From assembly GCA_012797775.1 (NCBI GenBank), contig JAAZOM010000003.1, forward strand, positions 1 through 47,001: 47,001 nucleotides of DNA, read 5' to 3'. The notes beneath the pieces were generated by a model, which saw nothing but the letters and a program-made list of their open reading frames with translations, did not search any database and was not told the DNA's origin. Shown one piece after another: positions 16,308 to 24,481 of the stretch (position 1 is the first letter of the stretch; every line of letters begins with the position of its first letter). A program made the translations under genes and the position numbers. The stretch is from Candidatus Kuenenbacteria bacterium (GTDB lineage: Bacteria > Patescibacteriota > Patescibacteriia > UBA2196 > GWA2-42-15).

Positions 16308-16336
16308 TTGACAAAAAACAATTTTTATAGTATTCT
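16308..16336 (+). promoter_or_regulatory. rnpB promoter
   Basis: TTGACA (16308-16313), a 17-bp spacer, TATTCT (16331-16336). The predicted start about 7 bp downstream coincides with the first base of the RNase P RNA P1 helix. Confidence 0.8.
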
Positions 16337-16342
16337 AAAAAA

Positions 16343-16826
16343 GTCCCAGTTAGCCCAGATGATTGCCCCGATGAATATCGGGGAGGAAAGTCCGGACACC
16401 TGTCCCGCGCAAGCGGGATAAAGTGGCAGTCGTGAAAATGACCGGGTATACGCAAAACGGTCACAAATTTTCGATCGTAATTTGTGACTGGTCAATCGCC
16501 AAACCCAGGGAAAGCGCAACAGAAAGCAAACAGCCCACTTCCAAATTTATTTGGAAAGGCAATGGTGAAACTGTGTGGTAAGAGCACACACTTTTCTATG
16601 GCAACATAGAATTGCAGCAAGCCCTGCCTGGTGCAAGTCCATTGACGGACGTTTAGATAGATAATCATCATCCCCCACTTTATAATTGATTGTTTTTGGG
16701 ATAATCGTGGTATAACCAATATATGCCATTAAAAAACAGAGATTGTTATGCCGAAAAATTAAGAGCCCTTGGCTCTTATCAATTATAAAGTGGGGGAACA
16801 GAATCCGGCTTATGACTGGCTGGGAC
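16343..16826 (+). ncRNA. rnpB: RNase P RNA (M1 RNA), with an enlarged 3' arm
   Basis: The catalytic RNA that trims tRNA 5' leaders. Visible landmarks are the P1 helix GTCCCAGTTAG/CTGGCTGGGAC closing the molecule, GAGGAAAGTCCGGACA near the 5' end, CAACAGAAA, GGTGAAACTGTGTGGTAAGA, GATAGATAATCAT, and ACAGAATCCGGCTTAT near the 3' end. Between the last two motifs, where E. coli has a short hairpin, there is an arm of 125 nt (16672-16796). It begins with a perfect 19-bp helix (16672-16690 with 16778-16796) and encloses 87 nt with further hairpins. The total of about 484 nt is long for the family. Promoter and terminator are both evident. Confidence 0.95.
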
Positions 16827-16828
16827 AT

Positions 16829-16862
16829 AAAAATATCCATCAATTTGATGGATATTTTTTAT
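16829..16862 (+). terminator. rnpB intrinsic terminator
   Basis: A 12-13 bp A/T-rich stem (AATATCCATCA / TGATGGATATT) followed by a T-run, 3 bp after the P1 helix. Confidence 0.85.
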
Positions 16863-16869
16863 CTAAACA

Positions 16870-17493
16870 CTACTTGCCTGCTTTCCTACCAGCATGTTTC
16901 CCCTCCACCACAATCAAAGCATGAAAATCTTGATAAACTTCAAATTTTTTGGGCAGATTATCTTCAAACAATTTTCTCAAATATTCATAATCCATATTTT
17001 TAACCAAATTTTTTGCTCTCGCGATTCTTCTGGTATATTCATCGACCACAAACACCGGCCTATCCAAAGCATACAATAAAATACTATCCGCCGTTTCCGG
17101 CCCCACACCTTTCAATTTTAAAATCCCTCTTCTCAATTCTTGACCTTCGCGTTTCATCAATTTACCCACTCCCCCACTCTCAATAATAAATCTTGCCACG
17201 CCCTGCAAATATTTGGCCTTGGTCTTATAAAATCCACTTGGCCGAATTAGTTGTTCCAGCTTTTCTGTTTTTAATTCCAAAATTAATTTTAGTGAGCACT
17301 TTTTTGCCTGCTTCAAATTGGCAATTGCTTTTTTCACATTTTGCCAATTAGTATTCTGGGTCAAAATCGCCCCGATGATCACCTCTTCTCTTTGCCTTTT
17401 GGTTTTCGGCCGCCGGCACCACAAACTCCACTGGTCTTTTGGCGAGCCATGTTTTTTCAACAACTCTCTGTATAAATATAAAAACTTATTCAT
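16870..17493 (-). CDS. endonuclease III-family DNA glycosylase (MagIII-like)
   Basis: A 207-residue HhH-GPD protein starting MNKFLYLYRELLKKHG (ATG at 17493); a longer frame reads through a dispersed palindrome (MAKKGIDPRVKPEDD) and is not credible. It has VIIGAILTQNTNWQNVKKAI, the hairpin LKGVGPETADSILLYAL and the catalytic Asp in FVVDEYTRR. The bifunctional-lyase Lys of Nth (GRKTA) is replaced by Glu (GPETA), and no C-terminal Fe-S cysteine cluster is present. Both point to a monofunctional alkyl-base glycosylase such as MagIII rather than Nth. Confidence 0.82.
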   Translation of the reverse strand: MNKFLYLYRELLKKHGSPKDQWSLWCRRPKTKRQREEVIIGAILTQNTNWQNVKKAIANLKQAKKCSLKLILELKTEKLEQLIRPSGFYKTKAKYLQGVARFIIESGGVGKLMKREGQELRRGILKLKGVGPETADSILLYALDRPVFVVDEYTRRIARAKNLVKNMDYEYLRKLFEDNLPKKFEVYQDFHALIVVEGKHAGRKAGK

Positions 17494-17511
17494 ATTACCT
17501 GATTGTCTGTC

Positions 17512-17534
17512 ATCCTCGGGCTTGACCCGAGGAT
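17512..17534. repeat. dispersed palindromic repeat unit
   Basis: 9-bp arms ATCCTCGGG and CCCGAGGAT around CTTGA, embedded in CTGTC...CTATTCC. This is the well-known intergenic palindrome whose reading frame gives IDPRVKPEDD-like peptides in many draft genomes. It sits directly upstream of the glycosylase ATG. Confidence 0.65.
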
Positions 17535-17712
17535 CTATTCCTTTTTTTGCCACTCAAAACTTTTGTCTGTCGTGATATTTTTATTTTTTAATATTTTAAT
17601 GTTGTTCTTAAGCCAGCTCGGCGTCCGATACGCCGGCCGTCCCTGCCGATTACCCACTTTGTGATGTTGTTTCATATTTTTAGCATACTACGCCAAATAC
17701 AAATATTCAAAT

Positions 17713-17741
17713 TTGACTTCAGCCTATATTTTCCCTAAAAT
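17713..17741 (+). promoter_or_regulatory. sigma-70-type promoter
   Basis: TTGACT (17713-17718), a 17-bp spacer and TAAAAT (17736-17741), 47 bp before the ATG at 17789. Confidence 0.6.
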
Positions 17742-17788
17742 AACCTAAAATAAAACAATAATCAAAAAACCAAAAAACGGGGGGTAAA

Positions 17789-18196
17789 ATGCTGATCATT
17801 CAATATAAACTTCTTCCGCTTATATTTTTTCGCCCTGACGCAGTGACGCACTTCAAAAGCCACCTTTTTATTGATCGCAAAAAACTAGAGTTGCTGTCGC
17901 AAAGACAACAAACTGCCATAGAAGATCTCTGCCACGAACTCATAGCGAAAACCAGGGTCTTTTTTTTAAATGGCCATATCTCTTGGAAAATGCGCAACTA
18001 TATCCTGTCTGTTGACGGCCGTTTTGACAGCTATCACACAGAAGGAGACACTGGGGAAATCATTGCCCTGTTCGAAAAGATAGAAAGAACCATCTGGAGT
18101 TTCGGCAAAGATATCACCGTGGAGTTCACCAACGTCATTTCCTATTTGCAGCTTGGCAAAGGAAAAAAAATTCTTTTTGAAAAACTAGTACAATAA
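17789..18196 (+). CDS. orphan hypothetical protein with strong SD
   Basis: A 135-residue soluble protein of mixed alpha/beta character, start MLIIQYKLLPLIFF, helices around KKLELLSQRQQTAIEDLCHE and TGEIIALFEKIERTIWSF, and a Lys-rich end. No domain is recognised. It is a plus-strand single-gene unit with a canonical promoter, a GGGGGGT ribosome site 5 bp before ATG and an intrinsic terminator directly after the stop. Confidence 0.7.
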   Translation: MLIIQYKLLPLIFFRPDAVTHFKSHLFIDRKKLELLSQRQQTAIEDLCHELIAKTRVFFLNGHISWKMRNYILSVDGRFDSYHTEGDTGEIIALFEKIERTIWSFGKDITVEFTNVISYLQLGKGKKILFEKLVQ

Positions 18197-18231
18197 AAAC
18201 GAGAAGCGGTAAAACCTGCTCTCGTTTTTTT
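18196..18231 (+). terminator. intrinsic terminator
   Basis: Stem AAAACGAGA / TCTCGTTTT followed by a T-run, beginning at the stop codon of the gene ending at 18196. Confidence 0.85.
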
Positions 18232-18243
18232 ATTCAAATAAAA

Positions 18244-18270
18244 AAGCCCCGCCTTTGACCGGCAGGGCTT
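18244..18270 (-). terminator. intrinsic terminator
   Basis: On the minus strand, AAGCCCTGCC pairs with GGCGGGGCTT (one mismatch) and is followed by a T-run. It terminates the short gene at 18289-18501. Confidence 0.82.
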
Positions 18271-18288
18271 GAGATCGTGCATTAAATC

Positions 18289-18501
18289 TTAGCCGAAAAA
18301 ACTTAACTCAGCTTCATGAGGATTGTCGGCATTGGACACCCCGTCAAATCGAGCAGGCTTTTCATCGGTTCGGATCTTCTTGGGCGGCACTGGGACACCT
18401 TCTCTACCGCCCACCATGACATTGGGTTCCGGTGACACTGCTGGTAAACTTTCAATCCACGCCTTCACTTCCTGCGCTGTTGGTCTTTTTCCTTTTGACA
18501 T
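18289..18501 (-). CDS. short orphan protein with strong SD
   Basis: A 70-residue protein starting MSKGKRPTAQEVKAWIESLP. This ATG (18501) is chosen because GGAGG lies 8 bp upstream. A short N-terminal helix is followed by a Pro/Gly-rich, probably flexible region (AVSPEPNVMVGGREGVPVPP). A possible promoter, TTGACA-17-TAAGTT, lies at 18597-18569. No family is recognised. It forms a single-gene unit with its own terminator, like the neighbouring orphan genes. Confidence 0.68.
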   Translation of the reverse strand: MSKGKRPTAQEVKAWIESLPAVSPEPNVMVGGREGVPVPPKKIRTDEKPARFDGVSNADNPHEAELSFFG

Positions 18502-18597
18502 CACGATTTCCTCCATTTAATGGTTTGTATATTTTGTTTTTATATTTCAATTTTTTAAAGATTAATATAACTTACCGCGCCAACCACATTCTGTCAA

Positions 18598-19797
18598 CTA
18601 TTTATTTAAATACTCCTTCAGTCCTCGCCCCAAAATCTCCACCCCCTCTTTCAGTTTTTTGCTCTCCAGCACATAAGCCAATCTGATTTCATTTTGCCCC
18701 AGCCCCGGCGTAATATAAAAATCTGCCATCGGCGACACCAAAACAGTCTTATTTTTATAGCTAAATTTTTCCAGCATAAAACGGATAAAATCCTCGCTAT
18801 CTTTGATTGGCAATTTCACCACCTGATAAAATGCCCCAGCTGACTCACGAAAAACTACACCTGACATCTTTTGGAGCTCTTTTAAAGCCACCTGGCTCCT
18901 CTTTTGGTATTCCTTTCTAATTTTATCTGTATATTTTTTTGCCTGCTTCAAAATTTCTATTGTTGCCAATTGCCCCACTGACGGCGCTGAAAGTCTGACC
19001 ATTGCTATCTTCAAAATCGCCCCCATGATTTCTTTATTGAAAGAAACCACTGCGCCGAGTCTGATCCCTGGCACAGAAAATCTCTTGGACACGCTATCAA
19101 TCAAAATCGTCCTTTCTCTTGTTTTTGCAAAAGTCAAAATATTTTTCAGCTTGCCCCGGAAAACAATCTCCCGATAAGTCTCGTCCACAATCAAATACAA
19201 ATTATACTTCTCTGCCAACTGGCTGATTGTCTCTAGCTCTCTAGCGCTCCACACCTTACCTGTCGGGTTGTCCGGGTTGATGATCACTATCGCCCGGGTT
19301 TTCTTACTTATTTTCTTTTCTATTTCTTTTGTCTCTAGCAGCTGGAAATTATTCTCCAATCTCAAAGTCACTGGTTTCAAATTCACCCCAGCCATCTTGG
19401 CTAGGCCCTTGTAGCTCGCATAAAGCGGCTCAAACACCAGAATCTCCTCTTCACTATCAGCCACCGCCAAAAAAGCCAAAAGTATTGCCTCTGACGCCCC
19501 CACTGTCGGAATGATATTTTCTCTTTCCAGCTTTATGCCAAATTTTTTATAATAATCTCTCCAAGCATCCACATTTTCTACCATTCCACCAGATGGTGCA
19601 TAGCCGAGATTTTGCGCTTTTATGTTTTTAATGCCCCGGACTATTTCCGCTGGTGGCGGAATATCCGGATCGCCGATATTTAATTTCAAAACCTCCACCC
19701 CCCGCTTTTCTGCCGCCATGACCAAAGGCCAAAATTTTCTGATCGGTGATGACATCAGATCATTGACCCTATTTGATAATTTCAATTTATTGCTCAT
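18598..19797 (-). CDS. PLP-dependent aminotransferase (class I/II, AspC-like)
   Basis: A 399-residue fold-type I aminotransferase. The start at MSNKLKLSNRVNDL (ATG 19797) overlaps the permease stop in an ATGA arrangement. It shows the N-terminal GDPDIPPP block, IVIINPDNPTGKVWS (substrate/PLP Asn), LIVDETYREI (Asp pairing with the PLP ring) and the Schiff-base Lys in DSVSKRFSVPGIRLG, plus a C-terminal Arg in NEIRLAY for the carboxylate. Substrate is not predictable; aspartate/aromatic aminotransferases are closest. Overlap with the permease suggests use of an imported amino acid. Confidence 0.88.
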   Translation of the reverse strand: MSNKLKLSNRVNDLMSSPIRKFWPLVMAAEKRGVEVLKLNIGDPDIPPPAEIVRGIKNIKAQNLGYAPSGGMVENVDAWRDYYKKFGIKLERENIIPTVGASEAILLAFLAVADSEEEILVFEPLYASYKGLAKMAGVNLKPVTLRLENNFQLLETKEIEKKISKKTRAIVIINPDNPTGKVWSARELETISQLAEKYNLYLIVDETYREIVFRGKLKNILTFAKTRERTILIDSVSKRFSVPGIRLGAVVSFNKEIMGAILKIAMVRLSAPSVGQLATIEILKQAKKYTDKIRKEYQKRSQVALKELQKMSGVVFRESAGAFYQVVKLPIKDSEDFIRFMLEKFSYKNKTVLVSPMADFYITPGLGQNEIRLAYVLESKKLKEGVEILGRGLKEYLNK

Positions 19798-20924
19798 AAT
19801 ATTTTGTAAATTTCGTAAAATAGTCCCAAGGCGAAACACCCAGCGATGAACCAAACTATTGGCGCTCTTCTGCCGTTGGCCCGACTCACCTTCTTATAAA
19901 TAAAAGCGATAAATACCCCGTCGATCGCGAGCATCACCGATCCGACAAAAGAAATAATGGTGATAAAGTTATTAATCCCCAAAAAATACAAAATCGTCGG
20001 CACCGCCGCCACCGTAGTCAGAGCAGTCAATGGGCTTATTTTTAAATCATAGATCAAAAGCTTGTTTAGGGCCAGAGCCAAAGTGATATAGGAAGTAAAA
20101 GTGGTCAAAATGCCGAGCGCTAGTAAAATTTTTGCCATTTCGGCGCCCACCACTCCACTCAGGCCACCCAAGGCTGTCGGATCCACTGCTGTGCCACTCA
20201 CGCCCAAAATAATCGCGATAAACACAATATATACAATCATCGCGGTCAATCCTGACCAAAAGATCACTTGATTCAATCTCTTTTTGTCCTTACCCATCAC
20301 CCCAGCCACATCTGGTATAGCCGAAGCCCCCCACAAGGAAAACAAGACTACACCATAAGGCAAGAAAAAATTTTTTGCTTGGCCTTTAATCGCCAATATA
20401 TTTTCTATCTGCCAATGGCTATTGACCCGCCACACCAAAACAACAAACACCAGCGCCAGAGCCACGATGCCCCAGACTTCCAGTTTGGCTATCAGTTTGT
20501 CGCCTTTCCAGACCAAAAGTGCGCCAACGAGACAATACAAAATCACGTGCAGCCACTCACCAGCTCCCAAATAGCTATTAAATAAAGAATGAGAAAAATC
20601 AGCACCCAAAATCACATAAGCCAAAATCGCTCCCATGAGACTGCCAATGGCTGTCACGGTCGCCACTCGACCCCAAAATGACCCCAGATGAATCCTAGCC
20701 ATACCAGGCAAGCGATGACGGCCTGGTGTTTTGGCTGTTATCTCGCCCCAAAAAATATGAATGATCATCGCCACCGCCCCTAAAAAAATAAAATAGGCAC
20801 CTACCGTCAAAAGTCCGGCCTGGCTGGTGATATAAGGCAAAGAAAAAATACCGACTCCGATGATCGTGCCGGTCAGCATCGCGTAAGCGTACAAAAAACT
20901 TTTAGCTTTTCTGAATAAACTCAT
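19794..20924 (-). CDS. amino acid permease (APC superfamily, aromatic-type)
   Basis: A 376-residue protein with about 11 membrane spans. The first helix has the unwound glycine motif TGTIIGVGIFSLPY typical of APC-fold amino acid transporters; later FFLPYGVVLFSLWGASAIPD matches the sixth-helix region of the Trp/Tyr permease branch. It imports or exports amino acids by cation coupling. Its TGA stop overlaps the aminotransferase ATG, a translational-coupling layout, so the two probably act together. Confidence 0.86.
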   Translation of the reverse strand: MSLFRKAKSFLYAYAMLTGTIIGVGIFSLPYITSQAGLLTVGAYFIFLGAVAMIIHIFWGEITAKTPGRHRLPGMARIHLGSFWGRVATVTAIGSLMGAILAYVILGADFSHSLFNSYLGAGEWLHVILYCLVGALLVWKGDKLIAKLEVWGIVALALVFVVLVWRVNSHWQIENILAIKGQAKNFFLPYGVVLFSLWGASAIPDVAGVMGKDKKRLNQVIFWSGLTAMIVYIVFIAIILGVSGTAVDPTALGGLSGVVGAEMAKILLALGILTTFTSYITLALALNKLLIYDLKISPLTALTTVAAVPTILYFLGINNFITIISFVGSVMLAIDGVFIAFIYKKVSRANGRRAPIVWFIAGCFALGLFYEIYKIL

Positions 20925-20936
20925 AAAAATTATAAA

Positions 20937-21179
20937 CTATAAATTCTTTAATCTTCCTTCCAACTGTGCTAAATGTGCTCTAGTCACGCTGAGTTCATGG
21001 TACTTGCTCGCATTTTTTCTCAAGTCTTCTATTGTCTTTCTATCCGCTGCGATTGCCGCCGCAATATCTCTCCTTCTTTCTTCTGTAAACTGTTGCTCGG
21101 CTAGCTTTTCTTTTGCAACCGATTCCCTACCCTGCCGGCTGAACATTTTTCTTACATTGCCCATACCCTCACTAAACAT
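20937..21179 (-). CDS. small charged coiled-coil protein
   Basis: An 80-residue hydrophilic protein with one long predicted helix rich in Arg, Lys, Glu and Ala (AKEKLAEQQFTEERRRDIAA and RKTIEDLRKNASKYHELS). No membrane segment or known domain is present. It lies 12 bp upstream of the permease gene on the same strand and could be the first gene of that operon, but nothing links it functionally. Confidence 0.55.
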   Translation of the reverse strand: MFSEGMGNVRKMFSRQGRESVAKEKLAEQQFTEERRRDIAAAIAADRKTIEDLRKNASKYHELSVTRAHLAQLEGRLKNL

Positions 21180-21244
21180 ATTTATTATTTTAATTTATAA
21201 ATAAAATACTCATTATATTAATAATACCATAAAACCAAAAAAGA

Positions 21245-22153
21245 CTAAAATTTTTCCCGACTGAAGTAAAAAAACATATGGCTGGTCGTCTCCGCCTCCA
21301 TTTGTCCAATTAATCGGCCAGAATTGGTATGAAAAATCAAGTTGCTTTTCTCAGCGCCGATCTGTTTCAGATAACTCATCAAAACATAAATTGCTTTGGG
21401 CGAATCAACTGGTATGGCCAAAATTTTCTCCACCTCACCTGACTCAATCGCCATCTTTGAGATTTCATCATTTTTATCAGATTCTGCCACATTGAGATAA
21501 TGTGAAAAATCCACGCTCGCCAACAACAAAGCCTTCTCCGGATCAACGCTCTTGGCTATCACTTCGATCAACCTATCCAACTCTTCTGTCTTGGCCGTCG
21601 GTCTGATAATTATAGATAAAAATTTAGCCTGAGGAAAACTTTTTTTAACAAATCCAACTAAACCGGAAATTGCGTGTTCACCGGCAAAAGGATCTTCGTC
21701 TGGAATAAAACCGGCCTCGATTAGGTTATAAGCCAATTTTCCATTGGGCAGCAATTCTCCATATGGCGTCTGCCATTTAGCCCGAGAAAAAATAATATTA
21801 CTCGCTCCGCGTTCAAAATGATTTGGCCCGATCATCACCACTGTTTCATAATTATTTTTTTCTATTCCCGACAAAAAAGCGGCGATCTTATCTTTAACTA
21901 TCAGATGGTGCGGCAAAATCGCGCCATGCACTCTTGTTCCAGGCTCCTTGGCTTGGCTACTGCCTTGTTCGTACGCTTCATCATAAAATTCTTGATTCAT
22001 GAAATAAGCCCGGTGCGCAATAATTTCTTGCTCCTCTACTACTGGCGTCTTTTGTTCTTTAACTGAATTATTAAAAAAATAATAAAACTGCCCCAGTTGT
22101 AAAACCACTAGGGCAGTAATAATAAAAACCGAATAATCCCTATTTCTCTTCAT
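21245..22153 (-). CDS. MEMO1 family protein (AmmeMemoRadiSam system protein B-like)
   Basis: A 302-residue protein with an N-terminal membrane anchor (about 7-24) and a MEMO1 domain. Start at MKRNRDYSV (22153). Conserved His motifs are present: HGAILPHHL, MIGPNHFERG and SVDFSHYLN, with ATTSHMFFYF near the end. MEMO1 folds like class III extradiol dioxygenases. In prokaryotes it is one of three genes of the AmmeMemoRadiSam set, but here neither the AMMECR1 nor the radical-SAM partner is next to it. Function is unknown. Confidence 0.83.
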   Translation of the reverse strand: MKRNRDYSVFIITALVVLQLGQFYYFFNNSVKEQKTPVVEEQEIIAHRAYFMNQEFYDEAYEQGSSQAKEPGTRVHGAILPHHLIVKDKIAAFLSGIEKNNYETVVMIGPNHFERGASNIIFSRAKWQTPYGELLPNGKLAYNLIEAGFIPDEDPFAGEHAISGLVGFVKKSFPQAKFLSIIIRPTAKTEELDRLIEVIAKSVDPEKALLLASVDFSHYLNVAESDKNDEISKMAIESGEVEKILAIPVDSPKAIYVLMSYLKQIGAEKSNLIFHTNSGRLIGQMEAETTSHMFFYFSREKF

Positions 22154-22158
22154 AAAAA

Positions 22159-23958
22159 TTAGCGCCCCAAAGTCCCACCCCACTCTACTACGGTAAAACC
22201 TTTTCGCTCCGGTGTTTTGATAATTTGTGGTCGGACGCTTTGATATTCGTCCAATCCAAAATAATCCATAAACACCCGGATCACCGTATCTGGCTTCGGA
22301 TGAATTTCCAAGGGCGCCAACTTATCAAATTCTACCTGAGGCATAAAGGAAATAAAATAATATTTTTTCTCCTGCATCTTGGGCAACCAATAAGCCATAA
22401 ATTCCTTGTATTCATTCTCTTTCAGTCCCAACTGTGGTAATTTAGATTCCAAAAATTGCGCCACTTTTTCTCTTGGCACTACAAAGCCACTAGCTGGTGT
22501 CTGATAATTAACACCAAAACCCTCCCAAAAAAGATACGGATAAATCTTTCCATCACCATAATTATAAATCTCGCCATTTGGTTTGGCTTTGACTTTCCAG
22601 CCCTCACCATAATACGGGTCGCTGATTGATAGTCCGCCCGTTGGCGTGACCTTGACCGATACATCCATTTCACGTTCCGGATAAAGATAAATTACTGGCT
22701 TGCCGCACTCGGCCATGGGCTGAAATTTGGCATCTCGAAATTCCATGAAATCACCAAACGGATCTTGCCAATAAATAATCGGGCGGCCAGCCAAAAATTC
22801 TTCATAGCTGACCTTTGCCTCCTTGCTCTGTGCCTGATCAAAAAATTGATAATGTTCATCATACATTGCCCGGTAAATACTCCTGCCTGCCTTGTCGCCC
22901 TCAGCCAAAAACAAATTTTTATCCTTGGCCTCATAAAAGACTTCTTCTTCGGACGATTCACCAACAATTACAAATTGGTCAATATTTTTGGCATAATCAG
23001 GATAGTTATAGCAACCAAGGGCACAGGTCCCAATACGCTTTATCATATACTCATTATTATTACTCCCCCCAGATATCCAGCTTATATTGAGCTTATAAGG
23101 CCTGTTATAATTGGAATATAGATTATCATCACCAACCGCATCCAAAAAAGGGAGTTCTAAAATATATTCTCTTATTGTTCCATCACCAGCTTTTACTATA
23201 AAACAATTGTCGGTTTTATCCTTGTATACATAATCAACCCCATTATATAAAAATATTTTTTTCGGACTGTCATAACTTGTTAAAAATTTTGTGGATTCGC
23301 CTTCACTTCTTTTGAGTTTAATATTAGAATTGGGAATAGTTATTTCTGAGGGTGGCTCCAAATTAGCTATTTTGATTTCGTGGTTCTCTTTGAATATCCT
23401 CTTCATCGCTTCTTCCATATACTCAGAAGAATGATTAACCAACAAAATCGCCTCCCCATCATTTTTCACAACTCTATATAAATCCGGCTGAAAAGCCGGG
23501 CCCTCAGGCCAATTAACTACTAAAAATAATTCCTTACTATTGTATACCCCACCCTTTATCACTCCAGCTTTGTATATCTCTAGTTTATTCACCAAGTCAA
23601 GAGCCTTCTCCCGGTCAACGACCCCATAATCAAAAAGTCTCCAAACATCCACCTTTACTGGCCACTCATTCCATTCCACCGTGATTGTGCCACCGGTTTT
23701 ATCTTCAGGCAAAACCTCATCGGTCGTAGGAACCGTCTCGTCGCTCGGCGTATTATTATCATCATTAATTATCGGCTGAGTGTTAACGGCAATATTGGCG
23801 TTGTTATTGGGCGCTTGCTCATCTTTTTGTTTAATCAAAAAATAAGTCGCCGTCACCACATTGGTCAACACCAAAAAAATAATCACTATCAATATGATGA
23901 TATTTTTCGGGAAAAACTTTTTCTCTGGCCCTATCTTTGTTTCTATTTCGTCTTCCAT
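22159..23958 (-). CDS. membrane-anchored protein with C-terminal IYLYPE domain
   Basis: A 599-residue protein. The ATG at 23958 (MEDEIETKIGPEKK) is chosen because the longer frame overlaps the pilin gene. One membrane span (about 21-45) is followed by an acidic Asn/Thr linker, a middle region of unknown fold with clustered cysteines (GTCALGCYNYPDY), and a C-terminal conserved domain starting CGKPVIYLYPEREMDVSVKV and containing YPYLFWEGFGVNY. That domain recurs in exported proteins of diverse bacteria without assigned function. It is probably displayed outside the cell. Confidence 0.7.
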   Translation of the reverse strand: MEDEIETKIGPEKKFFPKNIIILIVIIFLVLTNVVTATYFLIKQKDEQAPNNNANIAVNTQPIINDDNNTPSDETVPTTDEVLPEDKTGGTITVEWNEWPVKVDVWRLFDYGVVDREKALDLVNKLEIYKAGVIKGGVYNSKELFLVVNWPEGPAFQPDLYRVVKNDGEAILLVNHSSEYMEEAMKRIFKENHEIKIANLEPPSEITIPNSNIKLKRSEGESTKFLTSYDSPKKIFLYNGVDYVYKDKTDNCFIVKAGDGTIREYILELPFLDAVGDDNLYSNYNRPYKLNISWISGGSNNNEYMIKRIGTCALGCYNYPDYAKNIDQFVIVGESSEEEVFYEAKDKNLFLAEGDKAGRSIYRAMYDEHYQFFDQAQSKEAKVSYEEFLAGRPIIYWQDPFGDFMEFRDAKFQPMAECGKPVIYLYPEREMDVSVKVTPTGGLSISDPYYGEGWKVKAKPNGEIYNYGDGKIYPYLFWEGFGVNYQTPASGFVVPREKVAQFLESKLPQLGLKENEYKEFMAYWLPKMQEKKYYFISFMPQVEFDKLAPLEIHPKPDTVIRVFMDYFGLDEYQSVRPQIIKTPERKGFTVVEWGGTLGR

Positions 23959-23980
23959 ATAAATTAAATTAATTAATACT

Positions 23981-24472
23981 TTAATTTGAAATTTGAAAAT
24001 ATTTCTTTGTGCCATTGGGTCCTGCTGTCGCGGCCTCCAAAATTCCTTTACCCCCGCCCGGTGTCGGCGCATTTAAGCTTGGCAAGGTTACTGCCTGATT
24101 TTCATTTTCCAAATTGGCATACAACACGCACTGATTATTTTCGTTGATTATATATTTATAATTAGAATTACTCTCTGTGCCGGTTTTCGGATCTTTCAAA
24201 TTACTGGGGATCTGACTAGCGTATTGAGGATATTTTACCCTATACTCCTCAATCAACTGGCTAAGATCATATTCCCCCGGCCCCCCAGCTGGCACCAAAC
24301 ATCCAAAAGCCAAAAATCTACCAATTTGGTTTAAATCATTTAATCTCTTGGCATCTCTGGCTTTACCCCGAGCCCCGCCAAAAGCCACTACGCCCAAAGT
24401 CGCCAAAACCGAAATAATGCCTATCACCACCAAAAGCTCTATTAACGTAAATCCCCTCTTATTCTTAATCAT
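23981..24472 (-). CDS. type IV pilin / pseudopilin
   Basis: A 163-residue protein with a class III signal peptide: short basic leader MIKNKRG, then [20 protein letters not shown], cleaved before F and carrying the conserved Glu at +5. The rest of the N-terminal helix ([20 protein letters not shown]) matches the G-type major pilin pattern frequent in Patescibacteria. The C-terminal domain has two cysteines. Such pilins are the usual candidates for attachment and DNA uptake in host-dependent CPR cells. No assembly ATPase or prepilin peptidase is nearby. Confidence 0.88.
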   Translation of the reverse strand: MIKNKRGFTLIELLVVIGIISVLATLGVVAFGGARGKARDAKRLNDLNQIGRFLAFGCLVPAGGPGEYDLSQLIEEYRVKYPQYASQIPSNLKDPKTGTESNSNYKYIINENNQCVLYANLENENQAVTLPSLNAPTPGGGKGILEAATAGPNGTKKYFQISN

Positions 24473-24481
24473 ATCATATTT

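Noticed and set aside
16672-16796. Group I/II intron or mobile insertion in rnpB
   Set aside because: No intron core, splice-site-like borders or ORF are visible; a perfect helix closing the arm fits an extended RNA stem better.
17493-17553. Longer N-terminus of the glycosylase (MAKKGIDPRVKPEDD)
   Set aside because: This extension is a translation of a dispersed palindromic repeat; the ATG at 17493 matches the family start.
17535-17675. 46-residue minus-strand ORF (starting MKQHHKVGNRQGRP)
   Set aside because: It runs through two dispersed palindromes, its stop lies inside one of them, and no SD or family pattern is present; it is more likely repeat sequence than a gene.
19794-19797. UGA recoded as glycine (Gracilibacteria/SR1 code)
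   Set aside because: TGA ends the permease exactly at the aminotransferase start and also ends the Cys-rich ORF; no conserved glycines read as TGA were seen.
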